Below, piece after piece: positions 10,755 through 22,640 of a stretch of DNA of 64,000 bases. How positions within the stretch are numbered: the first letter of the stretch is position 1; each line of letters starts with the position of its first letter. Made by a program: the position numbers and the translations under genes. A model generated the notes under the pieces. The model did not search any database. It was not told the DNA's origin and was given only the letters and a program-made list of their open reading frames with translations. The DNA is from Hymenopus coronatus (Eukaryota > Arthropoda > Insecta > Mantodea > Hymenopodidae): positions 112,030,176 to 112,094,175 of the forward strand of contig CM060897.1 in the NCBI GenBank assembly GCA_030762935.1, written 5' to 3'.

Positions 10755-11516
10755 AAATGATACATAACTTTTTCTATCCGTTCCAAATATAAACTATTCT
10801 TGCAAAAGATTATTCTTTTATCTATATGCTAATCGAGATAAATATTAGCATAATTGGTCTTATTACTTGCTTCCTTTTAAGTAGAAGGAATACACTAGCC
10901 TAAAGCGATACTCAATAATTAAGGTTCGTTTCGCTTTTTATGGACTCCTTTTAGAAAATTATAAGTATTTTAAAGCTGAAACAAACAACTAGTAATATCT
11001 CAGAAACAATTAGTTCAACAAAATAAGCGCATATGACAAATTATGTGTTTTGACCAGATTTACATTTTTGTACGGCAAGTTTTTGTCTATCTCTTACAGT
11101 TTACAAGCTATGCAAAATTTAGCAAAACTCGTCCAGAAAAAGAGGTCTTTAGAGGCCATTCCCACAAAGTTCAAGATATAATATTATTTGTTATGTAAAT
11201 ATCTTTAATATATGATATTTTAATCAAAATCGTTGGTCATTTTTGAGAAAAAAAGAAATCCGAAAATGTTTCGATGTAAAGGGGAATTTTATTGAAAATC
11301 TTCGTGTCGCATCCTTCTAAAATGATAAACTTAAATAGCTAGTTTGATATTTAATGGCAGACACACACACATGGACCTTTTTTTTTTTCTAAAAATGCTC
11401 TTTTCAGGATTCAGAGGACCTCAAAACGTATATTTTCGGTGAAATTTCGAAATCGTTAGTGGAATACTATACCTGCTCTATCCACTATGTACGTTTACAT
11501 ACGGGCTAGAGGAAGT
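10755..11516 (+). mobile_element. HINE-like element, full-length divergent copy
   Basis: A decayed 5' end (ACATAACTTTTTCTATCCG) is followed by GCTAATCGAGATAAA, the central blocks, a short CA tract near 11358-11372 and a variant hairpin. It ends GGCTAGAGGAAGTAAAA and is directly followed by the next copy head-to-tail. Confidence 0.8.
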
Positions 11517-11521
11517 AAAAA

Positions 11522-12348
11522 TCTTATGTATTCCATTCACATGCTTTTATCTGTTCTCCAAACAAAACTATTCTTACAAAAGATTATTTATGAACATCAT
11601 GCTAATCGAGATACACATTAACGCTTATAACTTGCTTCCTTCTAAGCAAAAGGGAAATAAGAGAATGCGCTAGGCTAAAGCGACAGTGACATATTCTAAA
11701 ACCTCCCGCTATACTATTGTCATTGAAATTCTTTCTCTTTCCAGAGCCAGGGATAAAACAAAACAGATATGAAATATATGAGTGCTTCCCGTGTGAGAGA
11801 AGTATTTTAAAATTAAAACCAATGACAGTGAATATTTACGAATAGTTAGCTCTACAAAAAATGCGTAAAACATAAATAGTGTATTTTAACGAGATCCACA
11901 TTTTTACTCAGTTTGTTTTTTCTTCTTATGATTTGCTAATTATGCAAAGTCCCTCAGAATAAAGAAGACTTCAGAGGCTATTCCCAAGGAATTCAGGATA
12001 TACATTATATTTGCCGTGTAAACATCTTTTTAATCATAATCGTTAGAGCCAGGTTTAGAAATCGAAAATTAAAAAAAAAAAAAAAATAAATAAAGTATCC
12101 ATGCAAAGAATAGTTTGCAGTGCACTGATTTTCTTGAAAATCTTCGTGTCGCACCCTTGGAAGATACCAAACTTAAATACCACATTCGGTATTTAAAGGG
12201 CTTTTCGTTTTTGAGCCATTGTGTCCCCCCCCCATACACAACCACACTCACACACATTTTTTTTTATTTAGGTGACCACAAAATATATATTTACGGTGAA
12301 ATCGCGAATATTGGATTTTAGTATACATAGTATGTATAGAGAGATTAA
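11522..12348 (+). mobile_element. HINE-like element, tandem to the preceding copy
   Basis: Starts TCTTATGTATTCCATTCACATG within the A run left by the previous copy's end. The 3' half is decayed: a poly-A block at 12069-12086, a C run near 12222 and a short CA tract. It ends TATGTATAGAGAGATTAAAA. Confidence 0.75.
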
Positions 12349-12390
12349 AAGGCACTTTTAGAAACAAGATCTGTGTGCGCTTTCTTGTAA

Positions 12391-13045
12391 GTAGAAGGGC
12401 AATAAGGGAATAAACTGGGCTAAAGCGATAGACATATTTTAAAAGCTGGTTGCCAAGAGTTGAAATTCGTTTCTTTGCATGGCCAGAAGTTTAGAAATTA
12501 CCTAATGAGAAAAGTATTTTAAAACTGAAACCAACATCAAGGAATATCTCGGAAATGCTCAACTCCACGAAAAAAAGTGTATAGGATAAAAATTGTGTGT
12601 TTTAACGAGATTTGTAATTTTTGTGCAATAAATGTTTGCCTATCTTTTACGGTTTACCAGTTATACAAAAATCATCAGAGTGAAGAGCTATTCCCAGAAA
12701 ATTCAAATACCTTCATGTTTTATTTGTCATGTAAATATCTCGGAATTTAATCAAACTCGTCAGCCATTTTTGAGAAAATTAAAATTTTCGAGAGCTTTTA
12801 TGTGTATAGGGTAATTTGGAATGGGAGATTTTCCTCAAAATTTTCAGGTCACATCCTTGAAATATGCTGGACTTAAATACCAAATTTGGTATCTACCGAC
12901 GTTTCGTTTTTGAGCTATCGTGTTCGTGGACACACACACTCGTGGACCTTTTTCTAAAAATATTTGTTTTGGATATAGACCTAAAGCGTGTATTTCTTGT
13001 AAAATATCGATATCGAAATTTTAGATGGATGCAATACATACTCTG
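12391..13045 (+). mobile_element. HINE-like element, 5'-truncated copy
   Basis: Starts at CTTTCTTGTAAGTAGAAGGG and passes through the central blocks and ACCAAATTTGGTATC. A poor CA tract (about 12930-12945) follows, then a decayed 3' block. The terminal hairpin is not clear. A scrap of a minus copy (CTTTTAGAAACAAGATCTGTG) lies at 12350-12390. Confidence 0.75.
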
Positions 13046-13267
13046 CGGTAGAACATTTATTTTTCAATTGTTCTCATTTCATGTATAGAAGATACTGCTT
13101 AAATATAGATTTTACAAAACCATTATATAACATTTTAGTGGAAGATATTGTTATAATTATTTTGTACAATTGTTTCATCACATCTATCAAAATTTGTAAA
13201 ATGTATCTATGTATTGATATTGCTGTAAATATTTTTAAATTATAAAACTATAATCCTAGTATGCATC
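13046..13267. other. Short AT-rich gap
   Basis: No recognisable feature between the decayed end of a HINE-like copy and the start of the transposase relic. Confidence 0.4.
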
Positions 13268-13905
13268 ATGTACCGGGTGAATCAAAAACGTCCGAACTGG
13301 CTAAGTGGTGTTTTGCCAGTCCACGCCCTCGGTGCTCGTTACCGTCTGCCGCTATCTTAAGAAAGGCGCGGATGAAACCGTGCAACATTGTTAAAACTAC
13401 TTTTAAAGGCTTTACTATAATTATCATTTAATAATATGGCAACGATGTTAATTACTCGAATTAAAGTGTTGTCCGATTACTTTATTATTTTATATCTCGT
13501 TGTATGTTGAAGAGAAAATAATTTTTTGGCGTTTTGTCAGAACATAATAACTCCAAAATTGGCCTTTTGTACTGAGAGAGTAGTGATATAAAAGAAACAA
13601 TCCTCTATCGTTTGGTGAAGTTCTGGAGATATCATTAGGAAGCCATTTTTGGAGTTATTGTGTTTTGACCAAACGCCACAGAATTAATGCCTAAATAGCT
13701 GAAATACATTGTTCGCTAATTGTTTTATTATTTATGTGTGGCTATTTGTTATAGCTCGGAAGGTAGGTTGAAAATGTATTCTGTGAGTGAACAGACTGAT
13801 ATGCATTACATGTAAGGCGTTGCAGAGTGGAAAACAACGTGAGGAGAAGCTTTATACACATCTACGAACGTTATTCACCAACAGTTGAAAGACAGAGAGA
13901 GAGAG

Positions 13906-13950
<45 letters not shown>

Positions 13951-14600
13951 CTTATTCATGAATTTCTTAGCATGCACCTAGCCCACAGATTTTCTAAGTT
14001 CATAATACGCATGACTGGACGTATGAAAATATGCATGGTTAGGACAGGACAATCATCAAAAGAGGTTCTGGCTAAACGTTTGGGGTGGATCATTCATGAT
14101 CACCTTATTAGTCCCTATGTTTTTCTATAGTTCTGAATACTGAGACGTATCTACAGTTTTTCAGAAATTTGTTGCAATATTTAAATACGATTATGTATCT
14201 CTGGACGTAATTCAAAGAATGTGATTTTAAGACTTTGGTGCGACAGCTCATTTCAGTCGCATAGTATGTTATTTCTTCAATGATATATTTCCTCATAGCC
14301 AAATTTGTCAAAGGGTTCCATTCATGGCTTGCTCGATCTCCTGATTTTCCAATTGAGTTCTTCCTCTAGAGACCTCTAAAAACCCTGGTTAATGTGACTC
14401 TGTGCTGGATATTGACACTTTAGGAGAGCGTACTGGATTTAACCAAATATATAACACCCCAGGAATTTTCAAAAGAGTGCCCATTGTTACGAAATACAGA
14501 CTTAAGACAAAGATTAAAGCAGCAGGAAACAACTTTGAGAAATTTGAGTATCTACAATTTTGTCTCATACCAATTTTCATGTAAATTTTTTTCATCCATA
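13268..14600 (+). pseudogene. Tc1/mariner-superfamily DDE transposase, broken copy
   Basis: ACCGGGTGAATCAAAAACGT at 13271 resembles a terminal repeat of this group. Coding traces follow. The segment WIIHDHLISPYVF (about 14086-14127) fits the region after the first catalytic residue. At 14325 the reading is WLARSPDFPIEFFL then TAG, which fits the W-P-x-R-S-P-D-x-x-P-x-D-F-F-L-W motif with the third catalytic Asp codon at 14343 and the final Trp mutated to a stop. Further on come TPGIF, then AAGNNFE (ending about 14545) as in the family's C-terminus. The region equivalent to H-D-G-A-P-A-H is not readable. A GA microsatellite splits the N-terminal half. Nuclear enzyme in life; here it cannot be functional. 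Confidence 0.65.
13893..13944. repeat. (GA)n microsatellite in transposase relic
   Basis: About 24 GA units with one GGGG interruption, lying within decayed transposase coding sequence. Confidence 0.95.
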
Positions 14601-14990
14601 AGATATTTGACACCAATAAAGATGCATCCTCTATTAACTTTATCATTATTTAGTAAACTGTGTAAAGCGCATGTCTCCAAAACGATGAATTTTAGCCTGT
14701 GTTGATCTTTTTTGCAGACTTATCAATCTGAACTTTTGTGTGAGTGTACCGAAAGTGTTTTTATAGTGTTACGAGGTCACCTCAGTGCTTAATTAATAAC
14801 TTTCTTGCTTTCCTCCAGACGATTCCATGTGTGAGGACACAAAACAGGTTTTTGGTGAAAACATTTCGCCTCCTAGAACAACCAATATGAGGCAATGTAA
14901 TAAAAATTTAAGATAGAGGTTTCTCTTGGGGAATATATAAAGATTTTCTTTCAATACTTCAGCATAACATTGAAGTCTAAGGATTTCTCC
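14600..14990. other. Gap after transposase relic
   Basis: AT-rich sequence with no clear motif. It may hold the transposon's 3' non-coding end. Confidence 0.3.
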
Positions 14991-15425
14991 ATCACTAGAG
15001 AAACAATGCCACTAATAGCTATAAATGTTTATTTTTATTTATTTATGTACTTCCATTAAGCTTCTAACAAATAAAATATACAAGGAATATAGTTAAATGT
15101 GCAGGCCAAGCTGTTAACTTACCATATTCATTATACAACTTATACTAGCTACACATTAATTTCCCTTATAATTATAACTTGTTCACTTCTTTATAATGAC
15201 TAATTCCATTTCCTTTTAGCTTTATATAAAAACTCCTTTCTACATTCTATTCTTCATACCCAAATGCTATGTGCCCAATACCTTCTTTTCTCCTGCATAT
15301 TGGGCACTGTTTTTGAAAACTTTTTCTCATTCCTTTCAGCTTCTATACACCTTCTCTCACCCATACTATACCCTCTCTTTGTTCTTTATTTAGTTTTTCT
15401 ATATATTCTTCTCTATCACATATAT
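14990..15425 (-). pseudogene. LINE ORF2 C-terminal relic, zinc-knuckle part
   Basis: The minus-strand translation near 15310-15260 reads QCPICRRKEGIGHIAFGYEE, which fits the C-x2-C-x(n)-H region found after the reverse transcriptase domain of many non-LTR retrotransposons. Stops follow, then an A-rich 3' tail (AAATAAATAAAAATAAAC on the minus strand near 15050-15030). HINE-like copies separate it from a second minus-strand stretch at 16971-17180 that reads SEIWRMRGNNVKGFW and may be an upstream part of the same relic. Confidence 0.4.
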
Positions 15426-15429
15426 GTTT

Positions 15430-16253
15430 ACTTTCACTATACCTACTATGTGCATAATGTATAGAGAAGGTATTGTATTGCACCCAAAAATTCGATACCG
15501 AGATTTCACTGGAAACAACATGCTTTTTTGACCCCCTGAATCAAAAAAAAAAAAAAAAAGCACATTTACAAAAATGTCCATGTGTGTGTGTGTGTCTGTG
15601 GGCAACATAATTCAAAAACCAAAATACCATTAAATATCAAAATTGGTATTTAAGTTTGGTATCTTCCAAGGATGTCACACGAAGATTTTCAAGAAAAACC
15701 TTCCTTTACATGGAAAAAATTTCGAAAACTTTTATTTTCCCAAAAATGGTTCTAATGGTTTTGGTTAAAATCTCTTATATTTAAGATATTTATAAGACAA
15801 ATGCAATATCTTCAATGTTATGGGAAGAGTCTCTGAAGAAATATTTGTTCCGGATAATTTTTAGAAATTTTGCATAACTGCTAAACCGTAAGAGATCGAC
15901 AAAACGTAGCACACAAAAAATGTAGAACACAATGAACACACAATTTATGTTATATACATTGTTTTCGTGGATATATTCATTGCTATTGGTTTCAGCTTTT
16001 AAAAACTTATATTTTCTCATACATAAATTTGAGAACTCCTGTCCATTCAAACAAAGGAACTTCAGACACACAGCAACCTGCTTTTGACTATCACTTTAAC
16101 CTATGGTACTCCCGTATTTCGCTTCTACTTACCAGGAAGCAAGTAATAAGACTCTTTTTGCTAGTTTTTTCTCGATTAGCATGAAATAAATAGAAGTTTT
16201 CTAACAATAATTTGTTGCAGAGATGTAGAGAAAGTCATGTGAATGGAACACAT
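15430..16253 (-). mobile_element. HINE-like element, full copy
   Basis: Begins ACTTTCACTATACCTACTATG, then CACCCAAAAATTCGATACCG, an A run at 15541-15559, a short GT tract and CTTCCAAGGATG. It ends GATGTAGAGAAAGTCATGTGAATGGAACACAT. A 3' scrap of a + copy (GGATTCGGGGACCTCAAAAC) lies at 16336-16360. Confidence 0.85.
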
Positions 16254-16481
16254 ACGTTTCTTTGAGTAGCGTATTTAACAAAATGTTTTGGTTTTCTGAA
16301 CAGGTGTTGTAATCTGGAATTGTTCTAAATATTTTTGGATTCGGGGACCTCAAAACATATACAAAATGGGAGGAGAATATGTAAGAATTTAAAATTTAGA
16401 AGAGAACTATGCGTATAATGCATAAGTGTATCTCATTTTACCCTATTACTAACGTCATGGTCATAAATGAAGTACAAATGC

Positions 16482-16970
16482 CACTGTCTCAAATGTACAT
16501 CTTGAATTTTCTGGGAATGTCCTATAAATAGCTCTTTATTCTGAATGAATGTTGCGGAATATGACCTAACTGGTAAAGTGTAAGAGATTTACCACACAGA
16601 AAAAGTAGATCATGATAAAACACACAATTTATATCATATACCTTTTTTTTCGTGGAATTGACCATTTCTGAGAGATATTCCTTGTTATTTGTTTCAGATT
16701 TAAAATACTTAAACTTTTCTCACGCGGTAAGTTGTAAACCCGTGTCCCTGCATAGAAACGGATTTCAACCACATAAAAATCAGCTTTTTAAAGATTTGAC
16801 TAAATTTTAGCCTAGTGCATTCCCTTACCTTCCTTCTACTTATAAGGAACTAAGTAATAAGATGTTTCTGCTTATGTTTATCTCAATTAACATTTAGTAG
16901 ATACAAGAATAAGCTTATTAACAATAATTGTTACAGAGTTGTGGAGAAAGTCATGTGAATGGAGAACATC
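16482..16970 (-). mobile_element. HINE-like element, 5' half only
   Basis: Starts abruptly in the central block (TCTTGAATTTTCTGGGAATG) and runs to GTGGAGAAAGTCATGTGAATGGAGAACATCAGA. The half with the microsatellite and hairpin is missing. Confidence 0.8.
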
Positions 16971-17506
16971 AGATTTTTTTTATTGTAATATGCAATTCTA
17001 ATTATATTTTTCCAACTATAGCAGCAAACAGTGTTTGTATTTCCATATCTTCATATTTTCTCCTAGCTCCTTTCCAAAAACCCTTAACATTATTTCCCCT
17101 CATTCTCCAAATTTCACTCAGACATTGCTTGTATACCATAACCCCATCAATTGTTTTTCAAACCATTTCTTGATGTCCTAAGTATTGTCTTAGCAGATTA
17201 TTTTAATCTAAATTTACAATTTTATTCTAAACCGAAATTTAAGTGCTGTCTCCATGATCATACCTTTCCTTCCTTCAAGCAAGGAGCATAGTTGGAAATA
17301 TTCCCTTATAATTGCTGAACAGTTAATCACTGACTAGATGCTTGCATGGCAACCCTTCATTCGAATTCGAAAGCTATTTATTCTTCATTTCTGGTCAGAT
17401 TCTGGCATCGCAATGGGTTGTATAAGATAGGATAGGATAGAATAGTTTGGAAGAGACTCGGTACCTGCCTGAAGTCATCCTATATACATTCAAAGACATT
17501 AGAAAA
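16971..17506 (-). other. Possible LINE relic and unique sequence
   Basis: On the minus strand the first 200 bp read as a plausible, mostly open peptide rich in Trp, Arg and Lys. The remainder to 17506 has no recognised feature; it includes short GGATA repeats near 17428-17445. Confidence 0.3.
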
Positions 17507-18161
17507 TCTGCTGTGTTCCATTCACATGACTTTCTCTACATCTGTGTAACAAATTATTGTTAGTAAGCTTATTGTTCTATGTATTTCAAGCTAATCGAGA
17601 AAACATTAGCAAAACTAGTCTTATTACTTGCTTCCTTGTAAGTAGAAGCGAAATATGGGGGTATCATAGGTTAAAGTGAAGTTTCTTTGTTTGTATGGAC
17701 ATGAATTGACACATTCCTGTAGGAGAAAAGTATACGTTTTTCAAACTGAAACAAAAAACAAGGAATATTTCAAAAACAATCAACTCCTCGAAAAAAATCA
17801 TATAACATAAATTGTGTGTTTAAATGTGCTCTACATTTTGTGTGTGGTAAGTTTTATTTACGGTTTAGCAGTTATGCAAAATTCCTCCAGAATAAAGTAG
17901 TCTTCAGAGGCTATTCCCAGGAAATTCAAGATATACATATTATTTGTCAGGTAAACATCTTTAATATACGATATTTTAATCAAAATCGTTAGAGCCATTT
18001 TTGAGAAAATCAAAATTTTCGAAAAAAATTCCATGTAAAGAGTAGTTGGGGGTGGGGGTATTTTCTTGCAAATCTTCGTGTCGCATCCTTGGAAAATACC
18101 AAAATTAAATACCAAGTTTGGTATTTAACGGTCTTTTCGTTTTTGAGCTATGCTGTCCACA

Positions 18162-18200
<39 letters not shown>

Positions 18201-18341
18201 CACACGGACTTTTCCCAAAAATGCTTTTTTTTTTTGGATTCAGGGGAACCCAAAACCTGTATTTCCGGTGAAATCTCGGTATCGAATTTTTGGGTGAATT
18301 ACAATACCTTCTCTATGCACTATGTTCATAGTAGTAGTAAA
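17507..18341 (+). mobile_element. HINE-like element, full copy
   Basis: Starts TCTGCTGTGTTCCATTCACATGACTTTCTCTAC and has all blocks in order, the palindrome AAATACCAAGTTTGGTATTT, a CA tract and CGGACTTTTCCC. The hairpin (CTCTATGCACTATGTTCATAG) is decayed on its right arm. Confidence 0.9.
18163..18196. repeat. (CA)n microsatellite inside HINE-like copy
   Basis: About 17 CA units immediately 3' of the conserved GCTGTCCACAGA motif. Confidence 0.9.
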
Positions 18342-18342
18342 A

Positions 18343-18896
18343 ATGTATACAAGATAAATTATGTGTTTTAACGTGCTCTACATTTTTAAAGTAAGCTTTT
18401 GTCTATCTATTACGGTTTACCAGTTATGCAAATTTCTGTAAAATTCATCCAGAATAAAGTAGTCTTCAGAGGCTATTCTCAGAGAATTCAAGATGTGCAT
18501 TTTATTTGTCAGGTAAATATCTTTAATATACGATATTTTAATCAAATCGGTAAAAGCCATTTTTGAGAAAAACAAAATATTCCACAATTTTTCCACGTAA
18601 AGGGTAGTTTGGTGTGAGGGGATTTTCTTGAAAATCTTCAGGTCGTATCCTTGGAAGAAACTGAATTTACATACCAAGTTAGGTATTAAACAGACTTTTG
18701 GTTTTCGAGCTATGCTGTCCACAGACACACAAACACACACTGACAGACAGACACATACACACACGGGCATTTTTCTAAAAATGTTTTATTCGATTCAGAG
18801 GGTCTCAAAACGTATATTTACGTTGAAATCTCGGCATAGAATTTTTAGTGTAATACAATACCTTTTCTATACACTATGTACAAGGTACGTGGTACC
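18343..18896 (+). mobile_element. HINE-like element, 5'-truncated copy in tandem
   Basis: Starts at ATGTATACAAGATAAATTATG in the middle of the family consensus and continues to ACACTATGTACAAGGTACG. The CA tract near 18721-18765 is broken up by GA and TA changes. Confidence 0.8.
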
Positions 18897-19324
18897 TTTG
18901 TTGATAACTGTCTTGTCCTATCTCATGCGTATTTTCAAAGGTCCAGTTATGCGCATTATGAATACAGAAAAAGTCGCGATTAAATACCTTCAGTGAGGAA
19001 GGTGTATGTTAAGAAATTCATGAATAATATCTCTCAATTGTTGGTGATTTTGTGATAATTATCGTGAATGTGCATAAAGCATCTGCTCACGTCGTATTCC
19101 CATCTGCAAGGCCTTACAAGTTATGCATATCAATCTGTTCACTCACAGAATACATTTTCCCCTTCCTTCCGTGCTCTAACAAACAGCTCACACAAACAAT
19201 AAAACAAACAAATAAACACAAAATAACACAATAATCGGACCATGTTTTAATCCAAATAATTAGTTTCGTTGCCATATTATAATAATATGTGTATGTGTGT
19301 GCATATATACGCGTAATTTTCTTT
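18897..19324. other. Unrecognised stretch
   Basis: No HINE-like blocks and no clear protein. It contains a run of short AAACAAA-type units at 19180-19215. Confidence 0.35.
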
Positions 19325-19415
19325 ATTTTTACTTTCTCTGCATAGTACATGGTACGTAGGTATTGCACTCCACCCAAAAATTCTATACCGAGATTTCGTC
19401 GGAAATACACGTCTT
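19325..19415 (-). mobile_element. HINE-like element, terminal fragment
   Basis: ACTTTCTCTGCATAGTACATGGTACG followed by CACCCAAAAATTCTATACCG and GGAAATACACGTC, then the match ends. Confidence 0.65.
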
Positions 19416-19829
19416 CAATCTGTTTGCTATGCTCTTAAAAGCGTATTGGGCGACCACGTTACCGAAGGGAAGGGAATGTACGTAACACACAATTTGCGAT
19501 AAATGAGGTTTTGAATTGCGGATTGGATATCTCTAAAATATTGGTTAGACAATACTTCATCCCTATCACCGGGAGACAAAATATTAATATTTTCTCTGCG
19601 CCACACACTGAAGTTCTAAAGTCAATAAGTCAAGAAGTGATAAGACGCACATGGTGGACTAAATTAACACACCACCTGCACAAGTCAACCTGTTCTGATG
19701 GAGCGTTAAGCGGGATTGAGGGATATAGGGGTGCATTGCACACTCGGTCAAACGTTCACATTTTGAGCAAAATCACAGAGCCAGGCTGTTTATTGTGTTT
19801 GAGTGCACGTCCTACGAGGAGGAACCCCC
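19416..19829. other. Unrecognised GC-richer stretch
   Basis: A 109-aa ORF (19511-19840, +) crosses this region without any motif I recognise; it ends inside the SINE at 19830 and is probably not a gene. Confidence 0.3.
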
Positions 19830-20287
19830 GGGAGGGATGAGGCGATAGGATTCACTGGGAGGCCGGAACCAAGAACAATGGTACAGCAATAACAGGGTCC
19901 CGACAGTTTCCAGACTGAAGCACCCCGACAGTCGGACAAGCAGACCGAAGTTCCCGTCCCACACAGGGTCCAACATCCCTGCTGGGGCGGTCCTCATCCC
20001 GGCTACTAGCCGAAGTCGGGAGAGGGAGAGAGTCACTATAAACCCTTTTTTCCTGCCAGGAGGTACTGTGCACCATTGCCAACACTTCCAACGCTGAAAG
20101 AAACCAACGGGATGAAGGCTGAATGAAATCACAATGGAAACGACAAGGAGACAAAGAAAATTTGGGGTATGAAAGAAATCTATCCAGCATTTGTCTGGCA
20201 ATCAGGAAAACCCCCGAAAAAGGCCATGGAGATAGGGTAGCCACGGGGATCGAATCCACGACCTTCCGAATGCATCTCAGTAAAGCG
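19830..20287 (-). mobile_element. tRNA-derived SINE, long family C
   Basis: On the minus strand near 20240-20270 it reads GGTCGTGGATTCGATCCCCG, an excellent box B. Box A is truncated; only CACGCTTTACTGAGATGC remains upstream. The body is GC-richer and about 400 bp long, with no A tail. ORFs of 129 and 135 aa on this strand overlap in two frames and are products of the GC-rich body. Confidence 0.6.
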
Positions 20288-20403
20288 TGTTGAGTTTGAA
20301 GTTGTATTTATGTCCTGGTATTTAATTTAAAACTATTAAATATAACCAATTTATAATTATATCAATATATTTTTGTCCAGAAAATGGAAACAAAAGAGAG
20401 AAG

Positions 20404-20682
20404 GAATCTGATGTGACCCTTAGGTGTTCCTTATACAAACTAGTCTTACAAGGTCGTCTTTAACATCTAAGGTCATATCGGGGGCTTTGCACTTGAAACA
20501 ACTCGTTGTCTGTAGGCTCTTTTACGTTTGGTTTAAATCATTTTATTTTCAAACACACACACACACATTCACTCTCACAAACATACTTTCCAGAATATGA
20601 GGGGGACAGGGAATAATTCTGGCTAAAGAAAAGTTTCCCGCTCCAGCCGGGAATCGAATCCGGGTGAGAAGTCAGCTCGCTG
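20404..20682 (-). mobile_element. tRNA-derived SINE, family D
   Basis: The minus strand reads CACCCGGATTCGATTCCCGG (box B) near 20645-20665, followed by GGAGCGGGAAACTTT and ATTATTCCCTGTCCCCC. It ends with a segment containing CCCCCGATATGACCTTAG. The same order appears on the + strand at 24693-24950. A short CA tract is at 20552-20566. Confidence 0.65.
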
Positions 20683-21312
20683 ACAAGATATTATTCTTTT
20701 ATCTGCAACATGCTAATCAAGATAAACTTTAACAGAAATGGTATTATTACTTGCTTCCTTGTAAGTAGAAGGGAAATTCGAGAATATACTAGGATAAAGC
20801 GATAGTCAAATATTTTACAAGCTGTTCTCTAAGCGAATCAATTGAAGTTCGGTTAGTTTTGCTTGGTCCCATTTAATAAATCTTAGATAGTTAAAATTGA
20901 AAACAATAAGAAAGAAATTCTCGACAACAAAAACGCAAATTTCATAAACTGTGTTTTTTTTAACGAGATACAGTATTTGTATAGCAAGTTTTTGTCTAGT
21001 TGTTACTGTTTAACTTCATGCAACATTTTACAAAACTCATCCAGAATAAAGAGCTTTTCAGAGGCTATTATCATAAAACCCAAAATATACATTTTATTTG
21101 TGATGTAAATGTCATTAGCATACGGCATTTCAATCAAAATCGTTAGACTCATTTTTGAGGAAAGTAAAATTTTCAAAACTGTTTCCATATGAAGAGGAGT
21201 TTGTGTGGGGGAATTTTGCTTGAAAAACTTCGTAAAACATCCTTGAAAAATACTAAATATAAATACTAATTGAACGGTATTTTTGTTTTTGAGGTATGCT
21301 GTACATAGACAC

Positions 21313-21355
<43 letters not shown>

Positions 21356-21450
21356 CGCGCACGAGGATCTTTTTTCCTAAAACTGGATTTTTACGGACAA
21401 CGGGGACCTCAAAACATACATTTCCAGTGAAAACTCGACATAGAAATTTT
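20683..21450 (+). mobile_element. HINE-like element, 5'-truncated copy
   Basis: Starts AAGATATTATTCTTTTATCTG next to the SINE. It has a full central block, a CA tract of about 20 units at 21314-21353 and GTGAAAACTCGACATAG. The terminal hairpin is not recognisable. Confidence 0.8.
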
Positions 21451-21794
21451 GGTAAACGTATAATGTATAATGTTCTTTACTTCTTTTATACAAATTGTGA
21501 AATTTCTGATAATAAAGCATATCTTTTAAATTTAAAAGTATTTTAAAACGTATAGTTTAATTTTAATATAATATATGTTGAATATTTATTGATTCTAGCT
21601 ATAGTAATTGTTGTTAATTATTTATCAAATAAGACTTGATTAATTTAATAAATTGAATATTCTGAATTTCTTTACAATGTTTTACTACATATTTTAATTT
21701 CATTATTATACATAGAGTGCAAGCGTGTGTACGTGTGTGTCTGTGTAAGGTGAGTATGTGGGTGGGTGTTTGTAAAACTTAAATTTGTAGAAAA
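21451..21794. other. AT-rich gap with decayed GT tract
   Basis: Very AT-rich; a broken GTGT-rich stretch lies at 21720-21770. No further feature. Confidence 0.4.
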
Positions 21795-21796
21795 AA

Positions 21797-22640
21797 ATGA
21801 TGTGTTCCGTTCACAACATTTTTTCTACATTTCTGTAACAAACTAGTGTTAAAAAGCTTATTATTCTATCTACTTTATCTATAGAGATACAATTAGCAGA
21901 AATTGTCTTATTATTTGCTTTCTTGTACGTGGAAGAAAAATTATCGAATACACTAGGCTAAAGCGATAATCTATATTTTTAAAACCTAGTTACTGCATGA
22001 ATGTAATTTGTTTAATGGGCAGCAGTTAATAAATTACCTCTTGAGAAAAGAATTAAGTATTTTAAAGCTGAAACCAAAAGCAAGGAATATCTCAGAGAAA
22101 GTCAGCCTTAGACTAAAGTGTATATGACATAAATTATGTGTTTTAATGAGATCTACATTTTTTGTGTTGTAAATGTTTGTTCTCTTATGGTTTACCACTT
22201 ATGCATAGTTCATCAAAATTCTTCCAGAATGAAGTCTTCAGAATAGCCTCTAGCTATTCCTAGAAAATTCAAGATATTCCTACATTTTATTTGTTATGTA
22301 AATATATTTAATATATGATATTTTAATCAAAACTGTTAGCGCCATTTTTTACAAAATATATATTTTCGAAAAGTTTTCCATTTAAAGAGTAGTTTGGGTT
22401 GAGGGGATTTTCCATACAATCTTCACATGCTTGGGTGAAACTAAACTTAAACACCAAGTTTGGTATTTAACGGACTTTTCGTTTTTGAGTGTTGCTGTCC
22501 ACACACACATACTCACTAAGTTTTTACTAAATATGTTTTATTTATATTTACGGGGTCTCAAAACATGTATTCATGGTGTAGCCTCGGTATCGAATTTTTG
22601 GGTGGAATACAATATCTTCTGTATATATTGTGTACATAAA
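21797..22640 (+). mobile_element. HINE-like element, full copy
   Basis: The left end AAAAAAATGATGTGTTCCGTTCAC follows an A run. All blocks are present, the palindrome arm reads ACACCAAGTTTGGTATTT, the CA tract is short, and the decayed hairpin is TATATATTGTGTACATAAAA. Confidence 0.85.

Noticed and set aside
12069..12090. Poly-A block as a retrotransposon tail
   Set aside because: It lies inside a + HINE-like copy at the position of the conserved GAGAAAATCAAAATTTTCG block and is a local slippage expansion.
19812..20259. Two long minus-strand ORFs (129 and 135 aa)
   Set aside because: They overlap in different frames over the GC-rich body of a tRNA-derived SINE with a clear box B; no protein motif.
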